DNA of 13,154 nucleotides from Thermoplasmata archaeon (GCA_030039135.1 JASHQN010000074.1:1-13154); one strand, 5' to 3'; shown: positions 6,365 to 12,420, counted from the first letter of the stretch. The notes: generated by a model from the sequence alone, not told the origin. A program made the numbers and translations.

Positions 6365-7123
6365 GTGCACGTGGTCGGCGGGCCGTACTCCCACCTTCCG
6401 CCCCCCGCCCAGTACTCGCTCCCTCTCCTAGAGAGCCGGCAAGAGTCTCCGACTGTGATGACGTTCCGGTTCTCGACCGAGGGAACCGGTTTCCGTCACC
6501 TCTCCAACCAGTTCGTTCGCTTGGCGCTACCGGGGGTAGACGACCCTTGGGGCGCCGTCCGATCGTTCTCCCTCTCGTCCAGCCCGACCGAACAAGGGTC
6601 GATCGCGATCACTGCTCGCATCTCGAATACTCCTTTCAAGCGGGCTCTTGCCGCACTGCGGCCTGGAGAAACGGCCATCGTTTACGGCCCTCTGGGAGCG
6701 CTGCTTTTCGATTCCGAGCGGCCCGCCGTCTTTCTGGCGGGCGGGATCGGCATCACGCCACTACGTGGGATGATTCGGTTCGCTCGCGACTCGTCGTTCC
6801 CGCACCCGATACGGCTGCTCTACTCCGCCCGGACGCCCGAGGAGCTTGTCTTTCGTTCGGAGCTGGACGCACTGGCCCGGGAGATGCCGAAGCTGAAGGT
6901 CGACTACAGTATCACGCGTCCGGGCGAAGCACGCACCCCTTGGACGGGCCGAGTCGGTCGCATCAGCCAGACCTGGGTCGCAGCGTCGGCTCGCGACTTG
7001 GACCGCCCCCGATTCTACGTCTGCGGGTTACCCGAAATGGTCCGCGACCTCGTCCAGATCCTTCGGGGCGGCTTGAACGTGCCGGCGCACGACATTCGGT
7101 TCGAGATCTTCCGGGGATTCTAG
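6365..7123 (+). CDS. FAD/NAD(P)-binding oxidoreductase of the ferredoxin-NADP reductase superfamily
   Basis: A 252-residue flavoprotein reductase that should move electrons between NAD(P)H and an acceptor through FAD or FMN. The N-terminal barrel (about 15-115) has the flavin-binding RSFSLSSSP (66-74, the RxYS-type motif with Phe) and a YGPLG turn. The C-terminal Rossmann-like domain has AGGIGITPLRGM (125-136), binding the pyrophosphate of NAD(P)H, and the FYVCGLPEMV block (218-227) with the conserved Cys-Gly. No [2Fe-2S] Cys cluster is present, so it needs a separate partner such as a ferredoxin, a flavodoxin-like protein or free flavin. The start is GTG at 6365, or GTG at 6371; both fit the TATA box. 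There is no adjacent oxygenase subunit to name a pathway. A strong hairpin follows the stop. Confidence 0.85.
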   Translation: MHVVGGPYSHLPPPAQYSLPLLESRQESPTVMTFRFSTEGTGFRHLSNQFVRLALPGVDDPWGAVRSFSLSSSPTEQGSIAITARISNTPFKRALAALRPGETAIVYGPLGALLFDSERPAVFLAGGIGITPLRGMIRFARDSSFPHPIRLLYSARTPEELVFRSELDALAREMPKLKVDYSITRPGEARTPWTGRVGRISQTWVAASARDLDRPRFYVCGLPEMVRDLVQILRGGLNVPAHDIRFEIFRGF

Positions 7124-7194
7124 TCGGGGCCGCGGACCTCCCGGGTCCCCGAACGCCGAGCGCTGGAGTTCGTTGACCTCGGGATTCTCTGGCA

Positions 7195-7239
7195 GGGCGT
7201 CGGATCCCTACGGGGATCCGACGCCCTTCGGGCGATTTT
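7195..7239 (+). terminator. Strong hairpin with overlapping second hairpin and T run
   Basis: A perfect 14-bp inverted repeat (7195-7208 with 7213-7226, loop TACG) lies 71 bp after the flavin reductase stop. Its right arm can pair instead with the next bases: CGCCC/GGGCG (7222-7226 with 7230-7234, loop TTC), followed by ATTTT. The most likely role is 3'-end formation; the two pairings are mutually exclusive. Confidence 0.5.
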
Positions 7240-7324
7240 CGCGGGTTGGGGTCTCGGGCCGAGGCGACGCCATGGCGCGGAGTCCCACGTCTTCAACGAG
7301 TGAGCTACGGGAGCCGAAGCCGGT

Positions 7325-7333
7325 CAATATATG
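7325..7333 (+). promoter_or_regulatory. TATA box of the NmrA-like gene, which decides its start
   Basis: CAATATATG is a clear TATA box centred about 26 bases before the ATG at 7355. It overlaps the upstream in-frame ATG at 7331, which therefore cannot be part of a leaderless message from this promoter. This favours 7355 as the start. Confidence 0.6.
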
Positions 7334-7354
7334 CGACCCGCGGCTGGCCCGTGC

Positions 7355-8260
7355 ATGTCGGGTCGACTACCAAGTCGCGACGAGAAACCAGTGCTTCAGG
7401 TCGGTTCGACCGGCCACCTTGGCGGCCTCATCCTGCGGGAACTGCTCTCTCGCGGAAAGAGGGTACGCGCTTTGGTCCGCCCCGGCAGCGACGCATCGAA
7501 GCTCCCGAAGGACGTGGAGATCGCTCGGGGTGATCTGCTGGATCCGGCGTCCCTTCGCGGCGCCGTGGCCGACGTATCCGCGATCGTCACTTCCGCCATC
7601 GGCTATTCGCAGCGAAAGCAGGGAGATTCGCTGCGGACCGATCGGGAAGGAAACAGGAATCTTGTGGATGCGGCCCGGATTGCGCGGGTTCCCCGGTTCG
7701 TGTTTCTCAGCATCCTGGCGTGCGATCAAGCCTCCGACGTGCCTCATTTTTGGGCCAAGAAGGAGACGGAGGACTACCTCGCTCAACAGGGTGTGCCGTT
7801 CGTGTCGCTCCGACCGGGGGCTTTCCTGTACGCCCCCGAGGGCGGATACGGGCAGATGATCCGACAAGGGCTCGAACAGGGCCAGGTCTTTGGGATGACC
7901 CCCGAGGGGATCCGCATCACCTACATCGCCCCGAGCGAAGTGGCCCGGGCCATCGCGATGGCGGTCGACGAGCCGCGGGCGCTCGGGCAAAAGGTCGATC
8001 TCGGGTCCGATCGACCACTCTCGGGCCCGGAGTACGCGGCGTTGATCGGTCAGCTCCTCGGCCGGCCCGTACACCTTGCTCAGATGCAAGGAGGTCGCGG
8101 GAGGTCGGATGACGACATGATGGCCATGTTCCGTTTCTTTCAGACCGGGAAGTACGTGGCGGACACTCGGCGACAGGCGGAGCTGTTCGGGCCTGTCCCG
8201 AGGATCGAAGATGCGGCGCGCCAGATGCTCACGGGACTCGGCCTCCTCCCAGGTACGTAG
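7355..8260 (+). CDS. NmrA-like / atypical short-chain dehydrogenase (NAD(P)-binding)
   Basis: A 301-residue Rossmann-fold protein. The N-terminal nucleotide-binding motif is VLQVGSTGHLGG (13-24, T-G-x-x-G-x-x-G type), followed by RALVRPGSD and a GDLLDPASL acidic turn. A central FVFLSILACD strand and the later GVPFVSLRPGAFL block, with its RPG, are typical of NmrA-like atypical SDRs. The classical Tyr-x-x-x-Lys catalytic pair is replaced by a segment around HFWAKKETED, as in family members that act as redox-sensing regulators or quinone/sugar-nucleotide reductases. A specific substrate cannot be named. The C-terminal part (about 190-301) is the substrate domain. No signal peptide or membrane helix is present. 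The start is set by the TATA box; beginning at 7331 would add eight residues unlike the family. The stop is 52 bp before the next gene. Confidence 0.85.
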   Translation: MSGRLPSRDEKPVLQVGSTGHLGGLILRELLSRGKRVRALVRPGSDASKLPKDVEIARGDLLDPASLRGAVADVSAIVTSAIGYSQRKQGDSLRTDREGNRNLVDAARIARVPRFVFLSILACDQASDVPHFWAKKETEDYLAQQGVPFVSLRPGAFLYAPEGGYGQMIRQGLEQGQVFGMTPEGIRITYIAPSEVARAIAMAVDEPRALGQKVDLGSDRPLSGPEYAALIGQLLGRPVHLAQMQGGRGRSDDDMMAMFRFFQTGKYVADTRRQAELFGPVPRIEDAARQMLTGLGLLPGT

Positions 8261-8262
8261 CT

Positions 8263-8307
8263 GACCCTTCGAGCCGCTCGTTCATTAGGGAGCGATTTCG
8301 AAGGGTC
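8263..8307. repeat. Inverted repeat bracketing the TATA box of the next gene
   Basis: Perfect outer arms GACCCTTCGA (8263-8272) and TCGAAGGGTC (8298-8307), with inner arms CGCTC/GAGCG (8275-8279 with 8290-8294), enclose CATTAGG (8283-8289). That is a TATA-like box about 27 bases before the ATG at 8313. The right arm lies between TATA and start, a typical place for an archaeal repressor operator. Alternatively the repeat is a 3' hairpin of the NmrA-like gene, whose stop is 3 bp to the left. Confidence 0.5.
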
Positions 8308-8312
8308 GTGCG

Positions 8313-8867
8313 ATGGCGGCCCTGGACCTGAGCGTCTGGGTCCCGATCATCGGCACCTGGGTCCTCGTCATCGGCACTCTCGCCTTCGCGTATTGGCAGC
8401 TGCGGCAGAATCAGCGACTTCACTCGACCTCCACGCTCCTCGATCTCCGGGACCGTTTCTTCAGCCAGCGGGTTCGAGTCGCCCGAAAGACCCTGAGCGG
8501 TTGGCTGCTCAAACCCGAGGCGGGGGAGGAACCGGAGAACTGGGAGGTGGCGCTCTTCTTCGAGTTGCTAGGTTCCGTGACCCGGACGGGGGGCCTCGAC
8601 AAGAAGCTCGTGCGGAACGCCTTCGGAACATGGGTCACCGGCTACTACCTGTTCATCACCCGGCCCGTGAATCGCTTCGCACAGTGGCGCCAGGAATCCA
8701 ACGATCCCCTGATCTTCGCGGACTTCGAGTGGCTCGCAGAACGGGTGATCGCGTACGAACGCCAACTCTCTCCCGATCCGAACTTCGAGCAGTCGATGCT
8801 CGAGGAGGCCCGGTACGTTCTCGAGGGCGAGTCGCGTCTCGACGTCGCGGCTCAACCGTTAGCGTAA
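8313..8867 (+). CDS. Membrane-anchored protein of unknown function (DUF4760-like layout)
   Basis: A 184-residue protein. Residues about 9-28 are one hydrophobic helix (VWVPIIGTWVLVIGTLAFAYW), followed by a charged cytoplasmic part rich in helices and aromatic residues (LLDLRDRFF, NAFGTWVTGYYLFI, DFEWLAERVIAYERQL). A single N-terminal helix followed by a helical RLHST..LLDLRDRF region resembles proteins annotated as DUF4760, whose function is unknown; I hold that family name only loosely. No catalytic motif is visible. The ATG at 8313 fits the TATA-like CATTAGG about 27 bases upstream, and there is no ribosome binding site. The gene follows the NmrA-like gene on the same strand but appears to have its own promoter, inside an inverted repeat. 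Confidence 0.75.
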   Translation: MAALDLSVWVPIIGTWVLVIGTLAFAYWQLRQNQRLHSTSTLLDLRDRFFSQRVRVARKTLSGWLLKPEAGEEPENWEVALFFELLGSVTRTGGLDKKLVRNAFGTWVTGYYLFITRPVNRFAQWRQESNDPLIFADFEWLAERVIAYERQLSPDPNFEQSMLEEARYVLEGESRLDVAAQPLA

Positions 8868-9011
8868 GGGCTTCTTCTGGGGCGCGGGCGGCCGTGTCGG
8901 CCCACCCGCAGCCTTCGGACGAAAGCGATCGCGGCGGATCTTGCAAGACACGGGCGCGTCATCGGCCCCAGATTGAATTGACGAGGTTGGAGCTCGTCCC
9001 CTCGCCGGCTG

Positions 9012-9185
9012 GTGCTGAAGACTTGGATTAGGTGCGAGCTACCCCAGTACCTCGGGGTATTCTCTAACGAAACATCTCCGTCGGAACTCAGTCATCTGCT
9101 CGGGTTTGGGGCTTCCGCGAAGTTCCACCACGATTCCTACCGCGCCTCTTCGACCAAGCTAGGTTCTTCCCCCGCGCGTGAGTGA
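9012..9185 (+). CDS. Possible 57-residue small protein (doubtful)
   Basis: GTG at 9012 opens 57 codons ending at TGA 9183-9185. The translation has a protein-like middle (PQYLGVFSNETSPSELSHLL, then GFGASAKFHHDSYRASS), in contrast to the Arg/Pro-rich look of the shadow frames. An A/T-rich ATTGAATT at 8972-8979 lies farther upstream (about 36 bases) than for the other genes. It may be a small gene, the remnant of a longer one, or chance. No family is recognised. Confidence 0.2.
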   Translation: MLKTWIRCELPQYLGVFSNETSPSELSHLLGFGASAKFHHDSYRASSTKLGSSPARE

Positions 9186-9228
9186 ACCTCGCTTGACAAA
9201 GTGGTCTTACGCTCCGAAGCCCGGCAGC

Positions 9229-9236
9229 GGTTAAGC
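9229..9236 (+). promoter_or_regulatory. TATA-like box of the four-helix membrane protein gene
   Basis: GGTTAAGC is centred about 26 bases before the ATG at 9258. It supports 9258 over an in-frame GTG at 9201, which would lie upstream of this box. Confidence 0.45.
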
Positions 9237-9257
9237 CTCAAAGGACCGGGCTGGGAG

Positions 9258-10010
9258 ATGACCGTCGCGACCCTCCAAGCGCGTGATCCGACTGAGAACG
9301 CAGCTCGCGAGCGGCTCGCTTCGGCGACACTGTTTCTGGTCACTTCGGCCCTGGTCGTGACGTCTCTCGTAGTTCCCTGGTGGACGGTCCAGTACGCCGT
9401 ACCGACGAGCTCGGGGACGGAGTCGGCCACGATCTACTTCCTGCCCGGCAGCTCCGCGCGCGTTCTGGCGAACGGAGTGTCGAGCGTGGCGACCTACACG
9501 AGCCTGGGGCTAGGGGGTTCAACGGGCACGCTCTACGGGACCGTTCAGGCGGTCGGGCTGATCGTCGTCGTTGCCGCAGCTGGGGCCGGTGTGCTCACGG
9601 TCCTCCTCGGCGCGACGAAGTCATGGCGCCGCCAAATCTCCGTCGCTGTGGCGACCCTGGGGATAATCGCCGTCGTTGGGCTAACCCTGACCGTGGGCCT
9701 GTTTCCCGTCGCAGAGTCCCAGTCCCTTCCGAACGGCCTTGCATTCTGCGGCATCGCGTCCGGCGGCAGTAGCCCATGTGCTTCCTTCTATGGGAGCGCC
9801 ACCGGTGCCTGGGGTTCCGGCTCGTGGGGACCAGGCTCGGGCTGGTACCTCGCGGGCACATCACTCACAAGCCTCGTGGCTGGCCTGTTGGTGTTTGCGC
9901 TGACCCAACGGGGTGCGTGGACCGTTGCTGTCTCTGGTCCTCGATCGGCAGCAGTCCGTCAACACCCCGGAGGTGAGCCGGGCAGTACGGAAGCAAGCAG
10001 CGCCCCGTAG
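9258..10010 (+). CDS. Four-helix membrane protein of unknown function
   Basis: A 250-residue protein with hydrophobic segments at about 21-41, 94-118, 128-149 and 198-216. Helix 1 ends in VVPWWTVQY, and a Ser/Thr/Gly-rich loop of about 50 residues follows, probably outside the cell. The second external loop (about 152-197) carries two cysteines, C164 and C174, which could form a disulfide, and a Gly/Ser/Trp-rich stretch (TGAWGSGSWGPGSGW). The tail is polar. The helix-loop layout with WW after helix 1 resembles uncharacterised archaeal membrane families; no transporter or enzyme motif is visible, so no function is claimed. The ATG at 9258 is chosen because of the TATA-like box 26 bases before it; an extension from 9201 would add 19 residues. 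The gene appears to be transcribed alone. Confidence 0.75.
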   Translation: MTVATLQARDPTENAARERLASATLFLVTSALVVTSLVVPWWTVQYAVPTSSGTESATIYFLPGSSARVLANGVSSVATYTSLGLGGSTGTLYGTVQAVGLIVVVAAAGAGVLTVLLGATKSWRRQISVAVATLGIIAVVGLTLTVGLFPVAESQSLPNGLAFCGIASGGSSPCASFYGSATGAWGSGSWGPGSGWYLAGTSLTSLVAGLLVFALTQRGAWTVAVSGPRSAAVRQHPGGEPGSTEASSAP

Positions 10011-10170
10011 CGCCACGGCGCGCATCCTGGCCAGGATCGTGAGGGCGAGACCCAGGTCGTCGCCCGGGGGTGCCGCCCCCTCACCGCCGCATCCTGTGCG
10101 ACAGGGCTTCGTGCGCCTCGGGCTCGGACCTTAGGGCCATTCCGAAACCCTTCGCACGGGCCGACGATTG

Positions 10171-10180
10171 CCATTAAATT
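10171..10180 (+). promoter_or_regulatory. TATA box of the NTF2-like gene
   Basis: CCATTAAATT is centred about 27 bases before the GTG at 10203 in otherwise GC-rich DNA. There is no ribosome binding site, so the start codon probably coincides with the transcription start. Confidence 0.6.
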
Positions 10181-10202
10181 CGGGTCGGCCAATTCGGCGA
10201 TC

Positions 10203-10565
10203 GTGAGCCCGAGAAAAAAAGTTGTCGAAAAGTACGGCGAGTATTTTAGCCACCAGGATTGGAAGGGCATGCTCTCCCTCCTGACCGACGACGTGGAACG
10301 TCAGGAGGTCGGGTCGCCCGAGCTCATCCGGGGGAAGGAGGCGTTCGAACGAAACATGGCACCCCCGCCGGACGTGGAAAGCCTGCGAAGCACTAGGACC
10401 CGGATGACCGAGGAGGGCAACGTGGTGGTGGCGGAGGGGACCGTGCTGGTGAAAAAGAAGGACGGAACCTCGATGAACATCCAGTTTTGCAACGTCTTCG
10501 AGTTCGAAGGCGAGAAGGTGAGGCGGCTGACCAGCTTCGCTGCCCTCGTACCGAACCCCACATAG
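10203..10565 (+). CDS. NTF2/SnoaL-like fold protein
   Basis: A 120-residue alpha+beta protein with the cone-shaped NTF2/SnoaL layout. An N-terminal helix (VVEKYGEYFSHQDWKGMLSLL) leads into TDDVERQEVG, then the RGKEAFERNM helix and a series of beta strands (NVVVAEGTVLV, NIQFCNVFEFEGEKVRRLTSF). The Asp-Asp pair after the first helix and the F-x-F-E-G-x-K-V-x-x-L ending are standard for SnoaL-like domains. Members include isomerases, hydrolases, polyketide cyclases and plain binding proteins, so the substrate cannot be inferred. It has no signal peptide. The GTG start is chosen from the TATA box position. The DinB-like gene follows 51 bp downstream on the same strand with no visible promoter of its own, so the two may be cotranscribed. 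Confidence 0.8.
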   Translation: MSPRKKVVEKYGEYFSHQDWKGMLSLLTDDVERQEVGSPELIRGKEAFERNMAPPPDVESLRSTRTRMTEEGNVVVAEGTVLVKKKDGTSMNIQFCNVFEFEGEKVRRLTSFAALVPNPT

Positions 10566-10616
10566 AGGGGGGGCGCTCGCTCTTCAGTCAGGACGTAGTG
10601 CGCCGCGCGGTGGGCC

Positions 10617-11153
10617 ATGGTATCCGAACTGCAGTCGATTCGAAACTGGTACACGTACAACCGGGTCGCCCGGCAGGGGTATTTCGCGACCCTCTCGAAA
10701 CTCGCGCCGGAAGAGCTGACGCGGGATCGGGGAGCGTCGTTCCCCACGATGCTCGACATCCTGGGACACTCGATCGGGGGCATCGAGACGTGGATCGTCC
10801 GTATGTCGGCCGTGAACGGTGAGCCCTTCAAGTCCTACGACGGTCCGGACCCTCAGACTCTCGATGACCTTCGACGCTACGGCCAGAGGATCGATGAGCA
10901 GGTCGACGAGTTCTTCTCTCGTCTCAAAGATGAGGACCTGGACCGAACGTATCTCGTCCCCAAACTGCCGCCCTGGTGGGACGAGGATTTCACGACCTCG
11001 TTTCGCAGCACTCTCCTGCACGTCATCGAGCACGAACTCCAGCATCGCGGGGAGCTGAACGCTCTCTTGTGGCAAATCGACGTGGAACCACCGATCCTCG
11101 ACTGGGGTGAGTTCGAGAAGACTCGGGCCGGCACATCTCACGCCAAGACGTGA
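10617..11153 (+). CDS. DinB/YfiT-like four-helix metal-binding protein
   Basis: A 178-residue protein with the DinB/YfiT four-helix-bundle pattern. The three expected metal-ligand histidines are present: H51 in helix 2 (MLDILGHSIGGIETW), and H139 and H143 in the later helix (HVIEHELQHRGEL). Members are thought to bind Zn, Ni or Fe and to act as thiol-dependent S-transferases or detoxifying enzymes; DinB itself is DNA-damage induced in Bacillus. The substrate here is unknown. The N-terminal RNWYTYNRVARQGYFATLSKL helix and the TLDDL...IDEQVDEFF helix complete the bundle. The ATG at 10617 has no TATA-like box about 26 bases upstream, so it probably shares the transcript of the NTF2-like gene. 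It is convergent with the SRPBCC gene, with a 60-bp gap and a shared hairpin. Confidence 0.85.
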   Translation: MVSELQSIRNWYTYNRVARQGYFATLSKLAPEELTRDRGASFPTMLDILGHSIGGIETWIVRMSAVNGEPFKSYDGPDPQTLDDLRRYGQRIDEQVDEFFSRLKDEDLDRTYLVPKLPPWWDEDFTTSFRSTLLHVIEHELQHRGELNALLWQIDVEPPILDWGEFEKTRAGTSHAKT

Positions 11154-11201
11154 CCCAGCGAGCCCACCCTCCTCGGGGGCCCGTAGGTCGCGAGTTCCCT
11201 T

Positions 11202-11225
11202 CCGACCGAGCGTTCACTCGGTCGG
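11202..11225. terminator. Hairpin between convergent genes, overlapping the SRPBCC stop
   Basis: Perfect 9-bp arms CCGACCGAG (11202-11210) and CTCGGTCGG (11217-11225) enclose a 6-base loop. The SRPBCC stop codon (11214-11216, minus strand) lies in the loop, and the DinB stop is 48 bp to the left. No T run follows on either strand, so termination is an inference from location. Confidence 0.4.
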
Positions 11226-11672
11226 ATTCGGTGCGCCCTTTCCTGTCGTGATCAGTCTTCGCAAACTGTCCCGGACGTAGAACCGCCACGCGTCGGAGCA
11301 GTCGCCGTAGCACTCGACGGCCGGAGCCAGGCCGACGTGCGTGAAACGGAGCTCGGTCTTGTCTCCCTTCCTGGCGATATCGAAGACGATGTCGGTGCCA
11401 TTCCACTCGGTCGTGTCTTTGACGAAGCTGAGGTGACTGTCCGTGACGTGCCAGACCACCCTCTTCCCGGCGACCAACTCCGTGATCCTTTGGGTGCTGC
11501 GGTGCAGGTCCTTGTAGCGGTAGGTCCACACTTCACCGACCTTGTCGGTAATCCCTGTGATATCCCCCGACCACCAACCCCGAACGTTGTTGATGGCGTC
11601 GAACACTTGTTTCGGAGTCTGATCGACCCGGATGGCGATCGTGTAGTCCCCCTTCTTTCCCGACTCTCCCAT
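11214..11672 (-). CDS. SRPBCC / AHSA1-like ligand-binding domain protein
   Basis: A 152-residue single-domain protein of the START/Bet v1-like (SRPBCC) superfamily, close to the AHSA1 group. The N-terminal strand YTIAIRVDQTPKQVFDAINNVRGWW is the standard opening, with its WW after helix 1. The GEVWTYRY, VVWHVTDS and TDIVFDIARKGDKTELRFTHVG strands follow, and a long C-terminal helix (CSDAWRFYVRDSLRRLI) closes the cavity. These proteins bind hydrophobic ligands or act as stress co-chaperones or polyketide cyclases; no specific ligand can be assigned. Two cysteines (CYGDC) sit before the last helix. The start has a good Shine-Dalgarno sequence (GAGGAG before GCTGAAATG), unlike most genes here, suggesting a short leader. 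The stop lies within a hairpin loop. Confidence 0.85.
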   Translation of the reverse strand: MGESGKKGDYTIAIRVDQTPKQVFDAINNVRGWWSGDITGITDKVGEVWTYRYKDLHRSTQRITELVAGKRVVWHVTDSHLSFVKDTTEWNGTDIVFDIARKGDKTELRFTHVGLAPAVECYGDCSDAWRFYVRDSLRRLITTGKGAPNPTE

Positions 11673-11780
11673 TTCAGCTCCTCTCCACGACCAGACGGCC
11701 CAACTCTTCAGCGTACATCAAGCACGGGGAGGCCCGGGAAGGTCTCGAGAGGAGCCTGTCAAATTCGGTTGACAAAGCGA

Positions 11781-11814
11781 TTAACATGAAACGGCGAGCT
11801 CACAACTCGGAGGT
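11781..11814 (+). promoter_or_regulatory. TATA-like box and Shine-Dalgarno of the HdeD-like gene
   Basis: TTAAC (11781-11785) places a transcription start near 11808. GGAGGT (11809-11814) lies 4 bases before the ATG at 11819. A leader of about ten bases consisting mainly of the Shine-Dalgarno is predicted. The GGAGG favours 11819 over the in-frame ATG at 11786. Confidence 0.5.
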
Positions 11815-11818
11815 TTTT

Positions 11819-12100
11819 ATGGCAACATCGTCGGCGAAGTTGCCCACTTGGTATCGGGTGCTGGTGACGATCGTAGGAGTGCTGAGCATCGTGTTGGCTC
11901 TCGTGGTGTTGGTCATGCCCGTGCTGGCAGTATGGGTCTTGATCTTCCTCCTGGCCTTCGCGCTGCTCTTCATCGGGATGGACCGGCTGGTGGTGGGAAT
12001 CTCGGGTCAGCCGCTCTGGCAAGCGATCCCGATGACCCCCAGCCCATCGAGCCCAATGACCGCAGCGGGCCCGAGCGCCACACCCGCCGCGAAGCCGTAA
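11819..12100 (+). CDS. Small two-helix membrane protein, HdeD/DUF308-like
   Basis: A 93-residue protein. After a short polar start, WYRVLVTIVGVLSIVLALVV (about 11-30) and VMPVLAVWVLIFLLAFALLF (about 32-51) form two adjacent hydrophobic helices. The DRLVVGISGQ that follows resembles the end of one DUF308 (HdeD) repeat. HdeD proteins have six helices and help with acid stress in enterobacteria; this protein would be a single repeat of two helices and would have to assemble as an oligomer to match. The C-terminus (about 71-93) is Pro/Ser/Ala-rich and probably unstructured. The ATG at 11819 is chosen for the GGAGGT 4 bases before it. A near-perfect 36-bp palindrome follows 12 bp after the stop. 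Family assignment is tentative; the membrane topology is clear. Confidence 0.7.
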   Translation: MATSSAKLPTWYRVLVTIVGVLSIVLALVVLVMPVLAVWVLIFLLAFALLFIGMDRLVVGISGQPLWQAIPMTPSPSSPMTAAGPSATPAAKP

Positions 12101-12112
12101 GGTCCCGAAGAA

Positions 12113-12148
12113 CCTCCGCATTCGGTACCCGGGTACCGAGTGCGGAGG
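12113..12148. terminator. 36-bp near-perfect palindrome after the HdeD-like gene
   Basis: Arms 12113-12130 and 12131-12148 abut without a spacer. They are complementary at 17 of 18 positions, and the exception becomes a G-U pair in RNA read from the plus strand. It starts 12 bp after the stop at 12100. The position suggests a transcript 3' end; no T run follows. A DNA-binding site or a selfish palindrome are alternatives. Confidence 0.45.
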
Positions 12149-12249
12149 ACGCCATGGCCCGAGTCGGGTCCGCTCAGGATCGGTCTAGGTCATGCGCGAG
12201 ATGATCGGTTGCATTCACGCACTTTAACAGCGGGAGGTCGGGCGTTGCC

Positions 12250-12420
12250 CTACATCCTGCCGGGGTCTTCTCGGCGAATCTTGGCCAGTCGCTTTTGGAA
12301 CCGAGCCGGGGCTTCCCGACAGCCGCATTCGCGCGCGTGCTCCGCGTGCCATGCGAGCCGCTCCGCTTCCGAGGGATGGTCCGGCATCGGATGCGCCCGA
12401 TGCCAGTCTTCGTTGATCAT
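12250..12420 (-). CDS. Small His/Cys protein of 56 residues, possible metal binder
   Basis: A 56-residue polar, helical protein starting MINEDWHRAHPMPDHPSEAE and containing WHAEHARECGC at about 24-34. H25, H28, C32 and C34 form an H-x-x-H-x-x-x-C-x-C arrangement that could hold zinc or another metal, and W6, H7 and H10 add a second polar cluster. The C-terminus is basic. I believe similar short proteins with the same opening and CGC motif occur in archaeal genomes, but I cannot name a family or function. The start at 12420 is chosen for a GGAG 6 bases upstream and a TATA-like GTTTAATTG at 12453-12461, giving a leader of about ten bases. Residues encoded upstream of it in the same frame look non-coding. 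It converges on the HdeD-like gene. Confidence 0.65.
   Translation of the reverse strand: MINEDWHRAHPMPDHPSEAERLAWHAEHARECGCREAPARFQKRLAKIRREDPGRM

Larger units (their letters stand above)
8868..9257. other. Intergenic region of about 390 bases
   Basis: It contains no convincing long gene. Visible items are a possible 57-codon frame (9012-9185, listed separately), a 6-bp hairpin TACCCC/GGGGTA (9040-9045 with 9054-9059) followed by TTCTC that could be a weak 3' signal, and the TATA-like box of the following membrane gene at 9229-9236. No tRNA or other RNA gene was recognised. Confidence 0.5.

Noticed and set aside
7367..8089. 240-codon minus-strand open frame
   Set aside because: It is a shadow of the NmrA-like gene, which has a clear Rossmann motif and promoter.
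9040..9059. Hairpin TACCCC/GGGGTA as terminator of the 8313 gene
   Set aside because: Only 6 bp, about 170 bp past the stop, and without a T run; recorded only as part of the intergenic description.
9193..9201. TTGACAAAG, repeated at 11769, as a bacterial -35 box or shared operator
   Set aside because: There is no -10 element at the right spacing, and the two copies lie at different distances from their genes.
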